NCBI GenBank assembly: GCA_900078775.1
Contig: LT549889.1
Location: 5,952,001-6,016,000, forward strand
Length of the DNA: 64,000 nt
Source: Mycolicibacterium aurum
Lineage (GTDB): Bacteria > Actinomycetota > Actinomycetes > Mycobacteriales > Mycobacteriaceae
Direction of reading: 5' to 3'
Shown: positions 24,335-32,944 of the stretch, one piece after another
Position numbering within the stretch: the stretch's first letter is position 1
Layout: each line of letters begins with the position of its first letter
The notes under the pieces: model-generated
What the model saw: the letters and a program-made list of their open reading frames with translations, nothing else
What the model was told of the DNA's origin: nothing
The model's database searches: none
Program-made: the position numbers and the translations under genes

Positions 24335-26922
24335 ATGCGGGTGAGGTGATACTGCACGGTCTTGGCCGACACGAACAGCTCGGCGGCGACCTCGCGATTC
24401 GAAAGGCCTTGGGCCACCAGCGTGGTGACGGCCTCCTCCTGCGGGGTGAGGGTGACGTCCGGCCGGTCGACGCGGCTCTGGTGCAGGCCACCGGCCTTCA
24501 GCTCCCGGTCGCATCGGGTGACGTACGTGCCGGCGCCGAGGGCGAGATAGAGCTCGCGGGCGGTGCTGATGACCGCATCGGCCTGGGCGCGTTTCCCGGC
24601 CCGCCGCAGGGTCTGGCCGAACGCGAAGTTCACCCGCGCGGTGTCGTAGCGCAGCGGCAACCCGCTGAGCAGGTCGAGCGCGGCCTCGAAGGAGCGCCGG
24701 GCCGCATGGATGTCCCCGCGCGCCCCCTGCAACCGGCCGCGGGCATAGCCGAGCCGGGCCTGCGCGGAGCGGTGCTTGCGGGCTTTCGCGCGCTGTTCAT
24801 GCGGTTGCAGGAACGCGTCGGCCTCGTCCAGTTGCCCGCTCTGCACCATCGCGTTGGCCAGCAGATCGGGCCACGGCCAGTAGCCCGGTTCCTGCAGCGA
24901 GGTTCCCGGTGCCATCCGGATGAGGGGTTCGGTGATGCGGCGCACCTTGGCGTAGTCGGCTTCGGCCTCGGCGATCTGCGCGCGGGCCAGCAGCGCCGGG
25001 ATGACCATCATCGGGTAGTCGCCGGCCGGGGCCGCTGCCGCCTGCGCCGCCGACGCGGCGGCCGCCCAGTCCCCGCGCAGCGCACCGATCTGTGCGGCCG
25101 TCCACTCCAGAAGTGGTGTGGTGACCACGATTCCGCTCACCACCGCGAGCCGGCGGCCACGCTCCACGGACTCCACGGCGCGGGACCAGTCGCCGAGGGC
25201 GAACTGCACGCGGGCCAGCCAGGCCAGCGACCACAGGGTGATCCGGCGCGAACCTCCCAGTTCCGCTGCGGCGACGGCGCTTTCCAGGCTGGCCTGGGCG
25301 CCCTCGATATCGTCGCAGATGAACTGCACCCAGCCGCGGCCCATGGTGACCCGTTGCGCCTGCGGGCCGTGCCGGACCCGGGTGCTGAGGTCGGCGTAGG
25401 CCGCGTTGGCCCGGCGCGGGTCGCCGGCGGCCAGCAGACCGAGACCGCGGATCGCGGCGGATTCGACGGCCGCCGCCGAATCCGGTTCCGCGAGTGACAG
25501 GGCACGGTCGGCCCAGTCGACGAGTTCCTCACCGCGACAGCGGATCAGCGAATGCAGTACGCGGCGCTGCGCGATCAGGGCGGCGGTGCCCGGTTCCCGC
25601 TCGTGGTTGACGATGTCCCAGGCCCGGTCCAGCCGGATCTCCGCTTCGGCCGCCCGGCCCCGCAGGATGGCCAGATAGGCCAGCACCGCGTTGCGCAGCG
25701 GCGTCTCGCGCAGGTTCTCCACGGCCGGGATCCGGGCCGCCGCCGCGATACAGTCGCCGGCGGCGATGAGGGCGTCGACGCCGCGGATGATCCGTTCATC
25801 TTTGGCCGGACCCGGTGCGGACAGCCGAGCCGAATCGAGGAAGAGGGAGGCGGCCTGCCGCCAGGCGCCGGCCGCGCCGCGGGCCGACGCGAGTTCGGCG
25901 ACCTCGTCGGCGAGCGCGGGATCCGGCAGGGGAGTCGCGGCCACCAGGTGGGCGAGTCGGCGGGCCGGGTCCTCGACCAGTGCGGCGGCGCGGCGATGGG
26001 TTGCCGCGGCGCGCGCCACCCCCATCAGTTCCAGCACGGCGGCTGCGGTCGCCGGGTCGGCCAGCCGCGGCGCGAACGGGGTGGTCGTCACCAGCAGACC
26101 GGCGCCGACCGCGGCGTCGAGTGCGGGCAGCGGATCCTGCACACCGGCGAGTGTCGTTGCAGTGGAGAGGGTTCCGTCCTCGCCGAGGATCGCCAGCGCC
26201 TCCACCAGCTGCCGGGCCTGCGGTGTGCACCGGTCCATCCGCATCCGGGTGCGGGTGCGCACGGTGTCCGGGCTGGGCAGCACCGCGTCGGGCTGTGCCC
26301 ACACCGTGTCGGGCACCTCGTCGAGCAGGGCGGTGATGTCGCGGGGATTACCGCCGGTGTGGCGGACCAGTTCGGCGACCATCGCCGGGTGCAGGGTGCG
26401 GCCCCGGCCGGCGGCCAGGGCGGCCACGCCGGGTTCACCCAGCCCGGCCAGGAGGAGTTCGGTGTCCGCGACGTCGATCAGTGCGTCGCCGAGGCGGGTG
26501 CCGGTCAATACCAGCAGGACCGGCAGCTCCCCGTGATGCCGGCGGAACGTCGAAAGTGCTTGTACCGAAAGCGGGTCGGTGTGCTCGGCGTCGTCGACCA
26601 CGAGCAGGGTGGGTTCGTCCGGGCTGATCCGGGTGGCCAGCGCGGCCGCCGCGGCGACCGGGTCCGGCGGCGGGTCGGTGCGCAGCAGCTGGGCGAGCAC
26701 CCCGCCGGCCAGGTCGGTCTCCCACGGGGTGGCCCGGGCCCACAGCACATGCCCGGCGGTGCGGGCCAGCTGCTGGGCCAGGGTGGTCTTCCCGATGCCC
26801 GGTGGCCCGAGGAGCGCCACCGACTGCACGCCGTGCTCGGTGCTGCGGCGCAGCGCCGCGGTGAGTTCGGACAGTTCGGTGTCCCGTCCGAGACAACCGG
26901 TTCGCCCGCTCGACACCGTCAC
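24280..26922 (-). CDS. LuxR-family ATPase regulator (STAND type)
   Basis: From GTG 26922 the product is 880 residues. This start overlaps the benK stop (GTGA) and directly precedes the NTPase domain. It has Walker A LLGPPGIGKTT (about 38-48), Walker B LLVVDDAEH (about 106-114), a long helical TPR-like middle, and a C-terminal LuxR helix-turn-helix (LTPQEEAVTTLVAQGLSNRE onward, with VSAKTVQYHLTRIYAKLGV). The layout is that of MalT-like large activators that sense an inducer and activate when ATP-bound. Being last in the benABCDK transcript, it probably responds to an aromatic compound or CoA intermediate and acts on ben or pca promoters. Ligand not inferable. Confidence 0.85.
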   Translation of the reverse strand: MTVSSGRTGCLGRDTELSELTAALRRSTEHGVQSVALLGPPGIGKTTLAQQLARTAGHVLWARATPWETDLAGGVLAQLLRTDPPPDPVAAAAALATRISPDEPTLLVVDDAEHTDPLSVQALSTFRRHHGELPVLLVLTGTRLGDALIDVADTELLLAGLGEPGVAALAAGRGRTLHPAMVAELVRHTGGNPRDITALLDEVPDTVWAQPDAVLPSPDTVRTRTRMRMDRCTPQARQLVEALAILGEDGTLSTATTLAGVQDPLPALDAAVGAGLLVTTTPFAPRLADPATAAAVLELMGVARAAATHRRAAALVEDPARRLAHLVAATPLPDPALADEVAELASARGAAGAWRQAASLFLDSARLSAPGPAKDERIIRGVDALIAAGDCIAAAARIPAVENLRETPLRNAVLAYLAILRGRAAEAEIRLDRAWDIVNHEREPGTAALIAQRRVLHSLIRCRGEELVDWADRALSLAEPDSAAAVESAAIRGLGLLAAGDPRRANAAYADLSTRVRHGPQAQRVTMGRGWVQFICDDIEGAQASLESAVAAAELGGSRRITLWSLAWLARVQFALGDWSRAVESVERGRRLAVVSGIVVTTPLLEWTAAQIGALRGDWAAAASAAQAAAAPAGDYPMMVIPALLARAQIAEAEADYAKVRRITEPLIRMAPGTSLQEPGYWPWPDLLANAMVQSGQLDEADAFLQPHEQRAKARKHRSAQARLGYARGRLQGARGDIHAARRSFEAALDLLSGLPLRYDTARVNFAFGQTLRRAGKRAQADAVISTARELYLALGAGTYVTRCDRELKAGGLHQSRVDRPDVTLTPQEEAVTTLVAQGLSNREVAAELFVSAKTVQYHLTRIYAKLGVRSRTELAALNR

Positions 26923-28235
26923 ATCGTAGTGGCGAGCTTCGCTGCCGTGGGGCGAGTCGGTGCAGAAGGCTGCTCGGGTGCGCGCGGGACGCAGGAGGTG
27001 ACCAGTGCGCCGGCCACCGCGAGGCCGGCGAAGAGCACGAACCCGGTGGTGCCGCCCAGGCCCGCGCCGACCAGCACGCCGCCGGCCACCGGGCCGACGA
27101 TGCCGCCGAGCCGGCCGAACCCGGCGCACCAGGCGACGCCGGCCGCCCGCGCGCGGGTGGGGTAGTAGTTCGACACCAGCCCGTAGATCAGCACCTGGGT
27201 GCCGATGGTGCCGGTGCCGGCGATCGCGACCGCCAGCAGCAGCACCGGCAGCGGGATCTGCACGGTCAGCAGCATCAGCGTGAGTGCGGCCAGCACGAAG
27301 GTGGTGGCGACCACGCGTTGCGCATCGCCGAGCCGGTCGGCGGTGTAGGAGGCGAGCAGCCCGCCGAGGATGGCACCGAGGTTGAGCACCAGCAGGAAGG
27401 TCAGCGAGTAGGTCTTGCCGAATCCGTTGTTCTGCATGATCTGCGGCAGCCAGGTGTTCAACCCGTAGGTCAGCAGCAGCCCGACGAAGCTCATCATGCC
27501 CAGCAGTGCGGTGGGCAGTGCCAGCGGGCGGCGCACCAGTGCGGCGAAACCGACGGGGCCGGGATCGGGGGAGACGGCGAACAACCGCACCCCGGTCCGG
27601 TCGGCCAGGGCCTCGGCCTGCTCGGTCAGGCCCCGCGAGGCCAGCCACTGCGGGGACTCCGGCAGCTTCCACAGCGCCAACGGCAACAGCACGAACAGCG
27701 GCAGCGCGCCGAGCAGGAACAGGGTGCGCCAGCCCTCGCTGTCGGCCAGCGGGATCGCGGTCACCGCGGCGAGCACACCCCCGGCCGGAATGCCGCTGTA
27801 GACCACGGCATTGAGCCGGTTGCGTTGCCGCGGTTCGGCGAACTCGGCGACCAGTGCGCCGACGGTGGCCACCAGCGCGCCGACCCCGATACCGGTCAGG
27901 AACCGGAACGCCCCGAACGTCGTGGCGGACCCGGCGAACGCGGTCAGGCCCATCCCGATGGAGAACCAGGCCAGGTTGATCACGATCACCGCCCGCCGGC
28001 CGATCCGGTCGCCCACCGCGCCGGCGGCCAGTGCACCCACCATGACGCCGACCAGCGCGTAGCTGCCCAACGCGCCGGCCTGCTGCGGGGACAGCGCACC
28101 GAGTTGGGTGGGGTCGCCGAGCAGTACCGGCACCACGGTGCCGTACACCACCAGGTCGTAGCCGTCGAAGATGAGCGCCAGGGTCGAGATGGTGACCACC
28201 CAGGCCAGCGAGCGGGTGCGGGATCGTTCAGACAT
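26919..28235 (-). CDS. benK: benzoate transporter, MFS aromatic acid:H+ symporter
   Basis: The 438-residue protein has about 12 membrane helices and the AAHS-family signature in helix 1, FDGYDLVVYGTVVP, whose Asp is required for aromatic acid transport in PcaK/BenK homologues. The cytoplasmic loop 2-3 motif GDRIGRR is present. It lies 27 bp after the BenC-BenD fusion gene and its stop overlaps the start of the LuxR-type gene. It should import benzoate with protons. Substrate is inferred from operon position, since AAHS members carry several aromatic acids. ATG start. Confidence 0.88.
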   Translation of the reverse strand: MSERSRTRSLAWVVTISTLALIFDGYDLVVYGTVVPVLLGDPTQLGALSPQQAGALGSYALVGVMVGALAAGAVGDRIGRRAVIVINLAWFSIGMGLTAFAGSATTFGAFRFLTGIGVGALVATVGALVAEFAEPRQRNRLNAVVYSGIPAGGVLAAVTAIPLADSEGWRTLFLLGALPLFVLLPLALWKLPESPQWLASRGLTEQAEALADRTGVRLFAVSPDPGPVGFAALVRRPLALPTALLGMMSFVGLLLTYGLNTWLPQIMQNNGFGKTYSLTFLLVLNLGAILGGLLASYTADRLGDAQRVVATTFVLAALTLMLLTVQIPLPVLLLAVAIAGTGTIGTQVLIYGLVSNYYPTRARAAGVAWCAGFGRLGGIVGPVAGGVLVGAGLGGTTGFVLFAGLAVAGALVTSCVPRAPEQPSAPTRPTAAKLATTM

Positions 28236-28262
28236 GCGGGTACTCCGATTTTCCGATGGGAA

Positions 28263-30797
28263 TCAGCCGACGTCGCCACCGGCGACGGGTAGGACGGTCG
28301 CGGTGATGTAGGACGCCTCCTCGGAGGCCAGGAAGCAGATCGCGGCGGCCTGCTCGTCGAGCGTGCCGTACCGCTTGAGCAGGGAGGAACCGATGGTCTG
28401 CTCGATGTGCGCGTCGAACCAGCGGCGTTCGGTCTCGTTACGGGGATCCGGTGTGCCGCGGGAGATCCGGCGGGCGGGCGCGCTGGTGCCGCCGGGGGCG
28501 GTGGCGACCACCCGGATGCCGTCGGGGGCGTACTCCATCGCCAGGGAGGCGGTGATCGCGTTGATGCCGCCCTTGGCCGCCGAGTAGGGGATCCGGTTGA
28601 TGCCCTTGGTCGCGGCCGAGGAGACGTTGACGATGACGCCCTGCCTGCGGTTCACCATGCCCGGCAACACCGCCCGGCACGAGTAGAGCGTCGTCATCAG
28701 CGACCGATCGATCTCGGCGCGGATCTCGGCGTCGGTGAACTCGGTGAAGGGTTTGAAGTTGATCGCCCCACCGACGTTGTTGATCAGGACGTCCACCCGC
28801 CCGTATGTCGAACTGGCCTGCCGGATAACCGATTGCGCGCCTTCATAGTGTTCGAGGTCGGCGGTGACGGCGAGCGCCGGGCTGCCGCCGTGACCGGCGA
28901 GCTCGTCGGCGAGTTCCTTGACCAGTTCGGACCGGTCGGCCAGCACCACGGTGCCGCCCTCGGCGTGGACGCGGCGCGCGGTGGCCTCGCCGATCCCCTG
29001 GGCGGCCCCGGTGATCACCACCACCTTGCCGGCGAACCGTCCGGGCGTGACGAAACGGGGGCGGCGCGCGGCGCGGGCGGCGTCCCGATCTGTCATGGCC
29101 CGGCGCATGGTCTGCTTCGCGCATTCGCTGTGCGCCATGATCAGGGTGCGCGCGGCGGTGCGGTCGGCGGCCTCGAAGGCCTCCACGATGCGGACGTGGT
29201 CCTGGGCGCACAGCGGGTGGCACCAGGTGGCGTCGCGCAGCGCTTCGCTCATCCGGCCCTTCACGTCCAGCGCCTGATACGCCTGCAACAGATGGGCGTT
29301 GCCGGTCAGCGTGAACAGGTAGTCGTGGAAGGCCGCGTTGGTCTCGGTGTACTGCGCCGCATCGATGAAACGGTCGTCCTCGACGAAGGGCAGGGTGGAT
29401 TCGGCCAGCAGCCGGTAACCGGCCAACTGCTGGGAGGTCAACCGGCCCAACGTGAGTTCCAGCGCTCCGAGTTCGAGGGCCTGGCGGGCTTCGAACACCG
29501 CGTCGGAGGCGTGCACCTCCGGGTGTTCCTCACCGATCTGGTAACCGTCGGCGGAGACCACCGGCGCCACCGGCTGCACCGCGGCGGGGAGGACCGGCGC
29601 CGGTTCGGCGGTGGGCGTGCGGGATTCGGCGGTGCCGGTGCTGGCCGGTGCCGCGCCGAACAGTGTCTGCCCGGCGATGGTGCGGGCGTCGGGGGCCGGC
29701 AGCAGCTCCTCCTCGTCGGCCGCGGCCGAAGGGTGCGGTGCCGGCGCCGGGGTCTCCGCCGCGCCGCCGTGGGCCAGCGCGAACTTCTCGTAGTAGAAGC
29801 CGGTCGGCTCGATGCCGGCCGTGGTCATGTGGGTGCGCACCGCCTCGACCATCGGCGGCGGGCCGCACAGGTACACCGCGACGTCCCCGCCGTGCAGGTG
29901 CTCGGGCCCGATCAGCGCGGTCACGTAGCCCTTGTTGGCGGCCTGGGAGGCGGGGTCGGAGACGCAGTGGTCCCAGCTGAATCCGGCTATCTGCGAACCG
30001 ATCTGCTCGATCTCGTCAAGGGCCACCAGGTCCTCGTCGGTGCTGACACCGTAGATCAGGTGGACCGTGCGTGAGCTGCCCCGCAACGTCCGCAGCATGG
30101 ACAGCACCGGCGCGAGTCCGGTACCGCCGGCCAGCAGCAGCACCGGTCGTTCGGTCTCCCGCAGGAAGAACGACCCGTTGGGCCCGGTGAACGAGATGGT
30201 GTCCCCGACGGCGGCCCGCTGGGTCAGATACTCCGACATCACGCCACCCGGGGTCAGCTTCACCAGGAAGGTGAGCCGCTCCTCATCCGGGGCGTTGGAG
30301 AACGAGTAGGACCGCTGCTCGTCGGTCCCGGGCACCGCGATGTTGACGTACTGTCCCGGCAGGAAGGCCAGTTCGGCACGATTCGGGATGTCGATGCCGA
30401 CGGCCACGGTGGTGGCCGACAGCCGCTCCAGCGTCGCCAGTGTCCCGGTGTAGGTGGCCGCGGATGTCTTCGCGACATCGGAGGTGGTGGCGATCTGCAG
30501 CACCAGGTCCGAGCGCGGTTTCATGCTGCACGGCAGCACATATCCCGCGGCGGCCTCGTCGCCGGACAGGGCGTCCTCGATGTAGGTGCCCCCGTCGTAG
30601 CTGCCCGATTCGCACATCGCCTTGCAGGTGCCGCACGCGCCGTCGCGGCAGTCCAACGGGATGTTGATGCGTTGCCGGTAGGACGCGTCGGCAACGGTCT
30701 GATCTTCCCGGCAGCTGATGAACCGGGTGACGCCGTCCTCGAAGGACAGTGCCACGGAATAGGTTTCGGTGTCCACGGTGGCGGTCGTGATGGTCAT
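28263..30797 (-). CDS. benC: BenC reductase - FCD domain - BenD dehydrogenase fusion
   Basis: This 844-residue protein combines three parts. Residues 1-345 are a complete BenC: plant-type [2Fe-2S] ferredoxin (Cys50, 55, 58, 90), FAD motif RSYSFSN and NAD domain ending in CGPPPMVEAV. An Ala/Pro-rich linker follows (about 346-415). Residues 425-570 resemble the FCD ligand-binding domain of GntR regulators (FEARQALELGALEL, AAFHDYLFTLTGNAHLL, DHVRIVEAFEAADR) without any DNA-binding domain. Residues 588-844 are an SDR with TGAAQGIG, NNVGG, catalytic Ser726/727, Tyr738 and Lys742, corresponding to BenD. It would pass NADH electrons to BenAB and then oxidise the cis-diol to catechol, regenerating NADH. 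BenC and BenD are normally separate proteins. ATG start, 7 bp after benB. Confidence 0.88.
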   Translation of the reverse strand: MTITTATVDTETYSVALSFEDGVTRFISCREDQTVADASYRQRINIPLDCRDGACGTCKAMCESGSYDGGTYIEDALSGDEAAAGYVLPCSMKPRSDLVLQIATTSDVAKTSAATYTGTLATLERLSATTVAVGIDIPNRAELAFLPGQYVNIAVPGTDEQRSYSFSNAPDEERLTFLVKLTPGGVMSEYLTQRAAVGDTISFTGPNGSFFLRETERPVLLLAGGTGLAPVLSMLRTLRGSSRTVHLIYGVSTDEDLVALDEIEQIGSQIAGFSWDHCVSDPASQAANKGYVTALIGPEHLHGGDVAVYLCGPPPMVEAVRTHMTTAGIEPTGFYYEKFALAHGGAAETPAPAPHPSAAADEEELLPAPDARTIAGQTLFGAAPASTGTAESRTPTAEPAPVLPAAVQPVAPVVSADGYQIGEEHPEVHASDAVFEARQALELGALELTLGRLTSQQLAGYRLLAESTLPFVEDDRFIDAAQYTETNAAFHDYLFTLTGNAHLLQAYQALDVKGRMSEALRDATWCHPLCAQDHVRIVEAFEAADRTAARTLIMAHSECAKQTMRRAMTDRDAARAARRPRFVTPGRFAGKVVVITGAAQGIGEATARRVHAEGGTVVLADRSELVKELADELAGHGGSPALAVTADLEHYEGAQSVIRQASSTYGRVDVLINNVGGAINFKPFTEFTDAEIRAEIDRSLMTTLYSCRAVLPGMVNRRQGVIVNVSSAATKGINRIPYSAAKGGINAITASLAMEYAPDGIRVVATAPGGTSAPARRISRGTPDPRNETERRWFDAHIEQTIGSSLLKRYGTLDEQAAAICFLASEEASYITATVLPVAGGDVG

Positions 30798-30804
30798 GGC
30801 GATC

Positions 30805-31335
30805 CTAGAAGTGGTAGACGTCCACGACGTGGTGGATGTAGTCGTTCTTGAGCACGACGGTCTTGCGCCGGATCAGCGGCTGGTCACCGCTGAAGTCGAC
30901 CGTGTAGAAGGACGTCCCGTAGTAGGGATCGACCGTGTTGTAGCGGAAGTACATGGTGTGCCAGTTGAATCGGATGTCCACCAGGTCCCCGCGGCGCTCG
31001 ATCACCTCGACGTTGGAGATGTTGTGGCTGGTCCGCGGTTCGGGCAGCGACGTCGCCGAGGAGCGCTCGGTGCGAATCCGGAACACCCGGTCCTCCAGGC
31101 CGCCCTTGTTGGAGTAGTAGATCAGCGAGATGTCGCGTTGCGGGTCCTGCACCAGGGTGTCGTTGTCGTCCCAGGACGGCATCCAGTACACGACGTCGTC
31201 GGCGTAGCACTGCAGCCACTTCTCGAACTCGCGGTCGTCGAGATACCGTGCCTCACGGTAGAGGAACTGCTCGATCATGTTCTGCGTGATCAGCTTCTCG
31301 GTGCTGGTCTCGGTGCTGGTCTCGGTGGTGGTCAT
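30805..31335 (-). CDS. benB: benzoate 1,2-dioxygenase small subunit
   Basis: The 176-residue ring-hydroxylating dioxygenase beta subunit (SnoaL/NTF2-like fold) has the typical FLYREARYLDDREFEKWLQC and YADDVVYWMPSW near the N-terminus and RKTVVLKNDYIHHVVDVYHF at the C-terminus. It is structural and supports the alpha-3 beta-3 hexamer. The ATG at 31335 overlaps the benA stop (ATGA), so it is coupled to benA. A Thr/Glu-Ser repeat (TETSTETSTE) at the extreme N-terminus is probably disordered. Confidence 0.93.
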   Translation of the reverse strand: MTTTETSTETSTEKLITQNMIEQFLYREARYLDDREFEKWLQCYADDVVYWMPSWDDNDTLVQDPQRDISLIYYSNKGGLEDRVFRIRTERSSATSLPEPRTSHNISNVEVIERRGDLVDIRFNWHTMYFRYNTVDPYYGTSFYTVDFSGDQPLIRRKTVVLKNDYIHHVVDVYHF

Positions 31336-32720
31336 GCGCCGATCTCCTCGTGCTGCTCGGATTCCAGTGCGGCGCGCATGGTGTCCAGCCAGTAGCCGTG
31401 CTGCACGGGGTAGAGGCCCTCGTCCTCGTTCTTCACGCCGGCGGAGATGACACCGTCCATGCCGAGTGAGCGGGCCATGTCGTCGGGGCCGGACAACCAG
31501 TGCTCGGCGCCGCGGCTCATGTCGTTCCACGGTGCGGCCTGCGCGCGGAAGGTCAGCTGGCAGGACCGGAACTCCTCCAGGTCGTCGGGGGTGGCCATAC
31601 CGGAGGCGTTGAAGAAGTCCTCGTACTGCCGGATGCGGTGTGCGCGTGCGGTGTCACTCTCGCCCACCGGCGCGATGCAGTAGATGGTGACCTCGGTCTT
31701 GTCCGGGGCGATCGGCCGGAAGTGCCGGATCTGCGTCGAGAATTGGTCCATCACATAGACGTTCGGGTAGACGCACAGATTGCGCGAGCCCTTGACCATG
31801 AATTCGCCCTTGGCGTCGCCGAATTGGCGCTTGAGCTCGTCGAGCTTGTCCCAGAGCGGGCGGTCCTGCGGGTTGCCCGCCCAGGTCCACAGGCACAGAT
31901 GGCCGTGCGGGAACGACCAGTAGCCGCCGCCGGACTTGCCCCAGCTGCCGGCGTCGAGGGCCTTGGTCTCGTTCTTCGATTCGCCGCTGCTGCGCCGGCT
32001 GGTGGTGGCGGCGTAGTTCCAGTGCGTGGCGGTGACGTGGTAGCCGTCGGCGCCGTTCTCGGCCTGGACTTTCCAGTTGCCGTCGTAGGTGTAGGTGGAG
32101 GACCCGCGCAGCACCTCCAGCCCGTCGGGGGACTGGTCGACGAGCATGTCGATCACCGTGGTGGCGTCGCCGAGATGCTCCTGGAGCGGCAGCACATCGG
32201 GGTTGAGGCTGCCGAACAGGAATCCGCGGTAGGACTCGAAGCGCGCCACCTTGGTCAGGTTGTGGCTGCCGCCGGAGTTGAACGATGCGGGGTAGCCGGC
32301 GCCCTCGGGATCCTTGACCTTCAGCAGTTCGCCGTCGTTGCGGAACGTCCAGCCGTGGAACGGGCAGGTCAGCGTCATCCGGTTGTCGGTCTTGCGGCGA
32401 CAGATCATCGCGCCGCGGTGCGCGCAGGCGTTGATCAGGCAGTTCAGCGTGCCGTCCTTGGCGCGGGTGATCACCACCGGCTGGCGGCCGATGTAGGTGG
32501 TGAAGTAGTCGCCGGGTTTGGCCACCTGGCTCTCGTGAGCGAGATAGATCCAGTTGCCCTCGAAGATGTGCTTCATCTCCAGCTCGAAGATCTCGTCGTC
32601 GGTGAAGATCCGGCGATTGGCGCGGTAGATACCCGCGTCGGCGTCATCGATCACGGCGTCGGCCAGGACGGTGGCGATGTGCCGGGTGCCGGTCCCGATG
32701 TGCGCGCTGGATGCGGTCAT
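31332..32720 (-). CDS. benA: benzoate 1,2-dioxygenase large subunit
   Basis: The 462-residue alpha subunit has a Rieske [2Fe-2S] site with ligands Cys99, His101, Cys119, His122 (CAHRGAM and CPFHGWTF) and the mononuclear iron ligands His228 and His233 in DGYHVTATHWNY, with Asp further on. It adds O2 to benzoate, giving 1,2-dihydroxycyclohexa-3,5-diene-1-carboxylate; homologues may also take toluates or 2-substituted benzoates. ATG 32720 was chosen because AGGAGG lies 7 nt upstream; the longer frame runs into the regulatory palindromes. It is the first gene of benA-benB-benCD-benK-luxR, divergent from the LysR gene. Confidence 0.93.
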   Translation of the reverse strand: MTASSAHIGTGTRHIATVLADAVIDDADAGIYRANRRIFTDDEIFELEMKHIFEGNWIYLAHESQVAKPGDYFTTYIGRQPVVITRAKDGTLNCLINACAHRGAMICRRKTDNRMTLTCPFHGWTFRNDGELLKVKDPEGAGYPASFNSGGSHNLTKVARFESYRGFLFGSLNPDVLPLQEHLGDATTVIDMLVDQSPDGLEVLRGSSTYTYDGNWKVQAENGADGYHVTATHWNYAATTSRRSSGESKNETKALDAGSWGKSGGGYWSFPHGHLCLWTWAGNPQDRPLWDKLDELKRQFGDAKGEFMVKGSRNLCVYPNVYVMDQFSTQIRHFRPIAPDKTEVTIYCIAPVGESDTARAHRIRQYEDFFNASGMATPDDLEEFRSCQLTFRAQAAPWNDMSRGAEHWLSGPDDMARSLGMDGVISAGVKNEDEGLYPVQHGYWLDTMRAALESEQHEEIGA

Positions 32721-32777
32721 GCTGTGCCTCCTGTGTGAGCTGTCGTAGACACGTTCCCAAGGAGTGGCGCCAGTCAC

Positions 32778-32795
32778 ACTAGGTATTTTCCTAGT
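32778..32795. promoter_or_regulatory. inverted repeat in ben/lysR divergent promoter
   Basis: ACTAGG and CCTAGT arms around TATTTT lie 58-75 bp upstream of benA. It may be a second (activation) half-site for the LysR regulator or part of the benA core promoter. The stem is short, so confidence is limited. Confidence 0.35.
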
Positions 32796-32807
32796 CCTGA
32801 CCTGGCA

Positions 32808-32838
32808 GATGATTAATCGATGATGTCGATTAATCATC
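32808..32838. promoter_or_regulatory. perfect 13-bp-arm palindrome, probable LysR recognition site
   Basis: GATGATTAATCGA and TCGATTAATCATC flank TGATG (31 bp in total), midway between the divergent benA and lysR genes. The ATTAATCGA half-sites contain the T-N11-A pattern of LysR-type regulators. Perfect symmetry and AT-richness in a high-GC genome make this the best-supported operator in the window. Confidence 0.7.
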
Positions 32839-32944
32839 GGTGAATGAGTACTTGTCTGCTATGGATCGTCGGCCTACCGTCAAGGTGTCGGCCGTCACAC
32901 CCACGGCCACCGATGAGATTTCGACCCGGACGGACACACCAACC

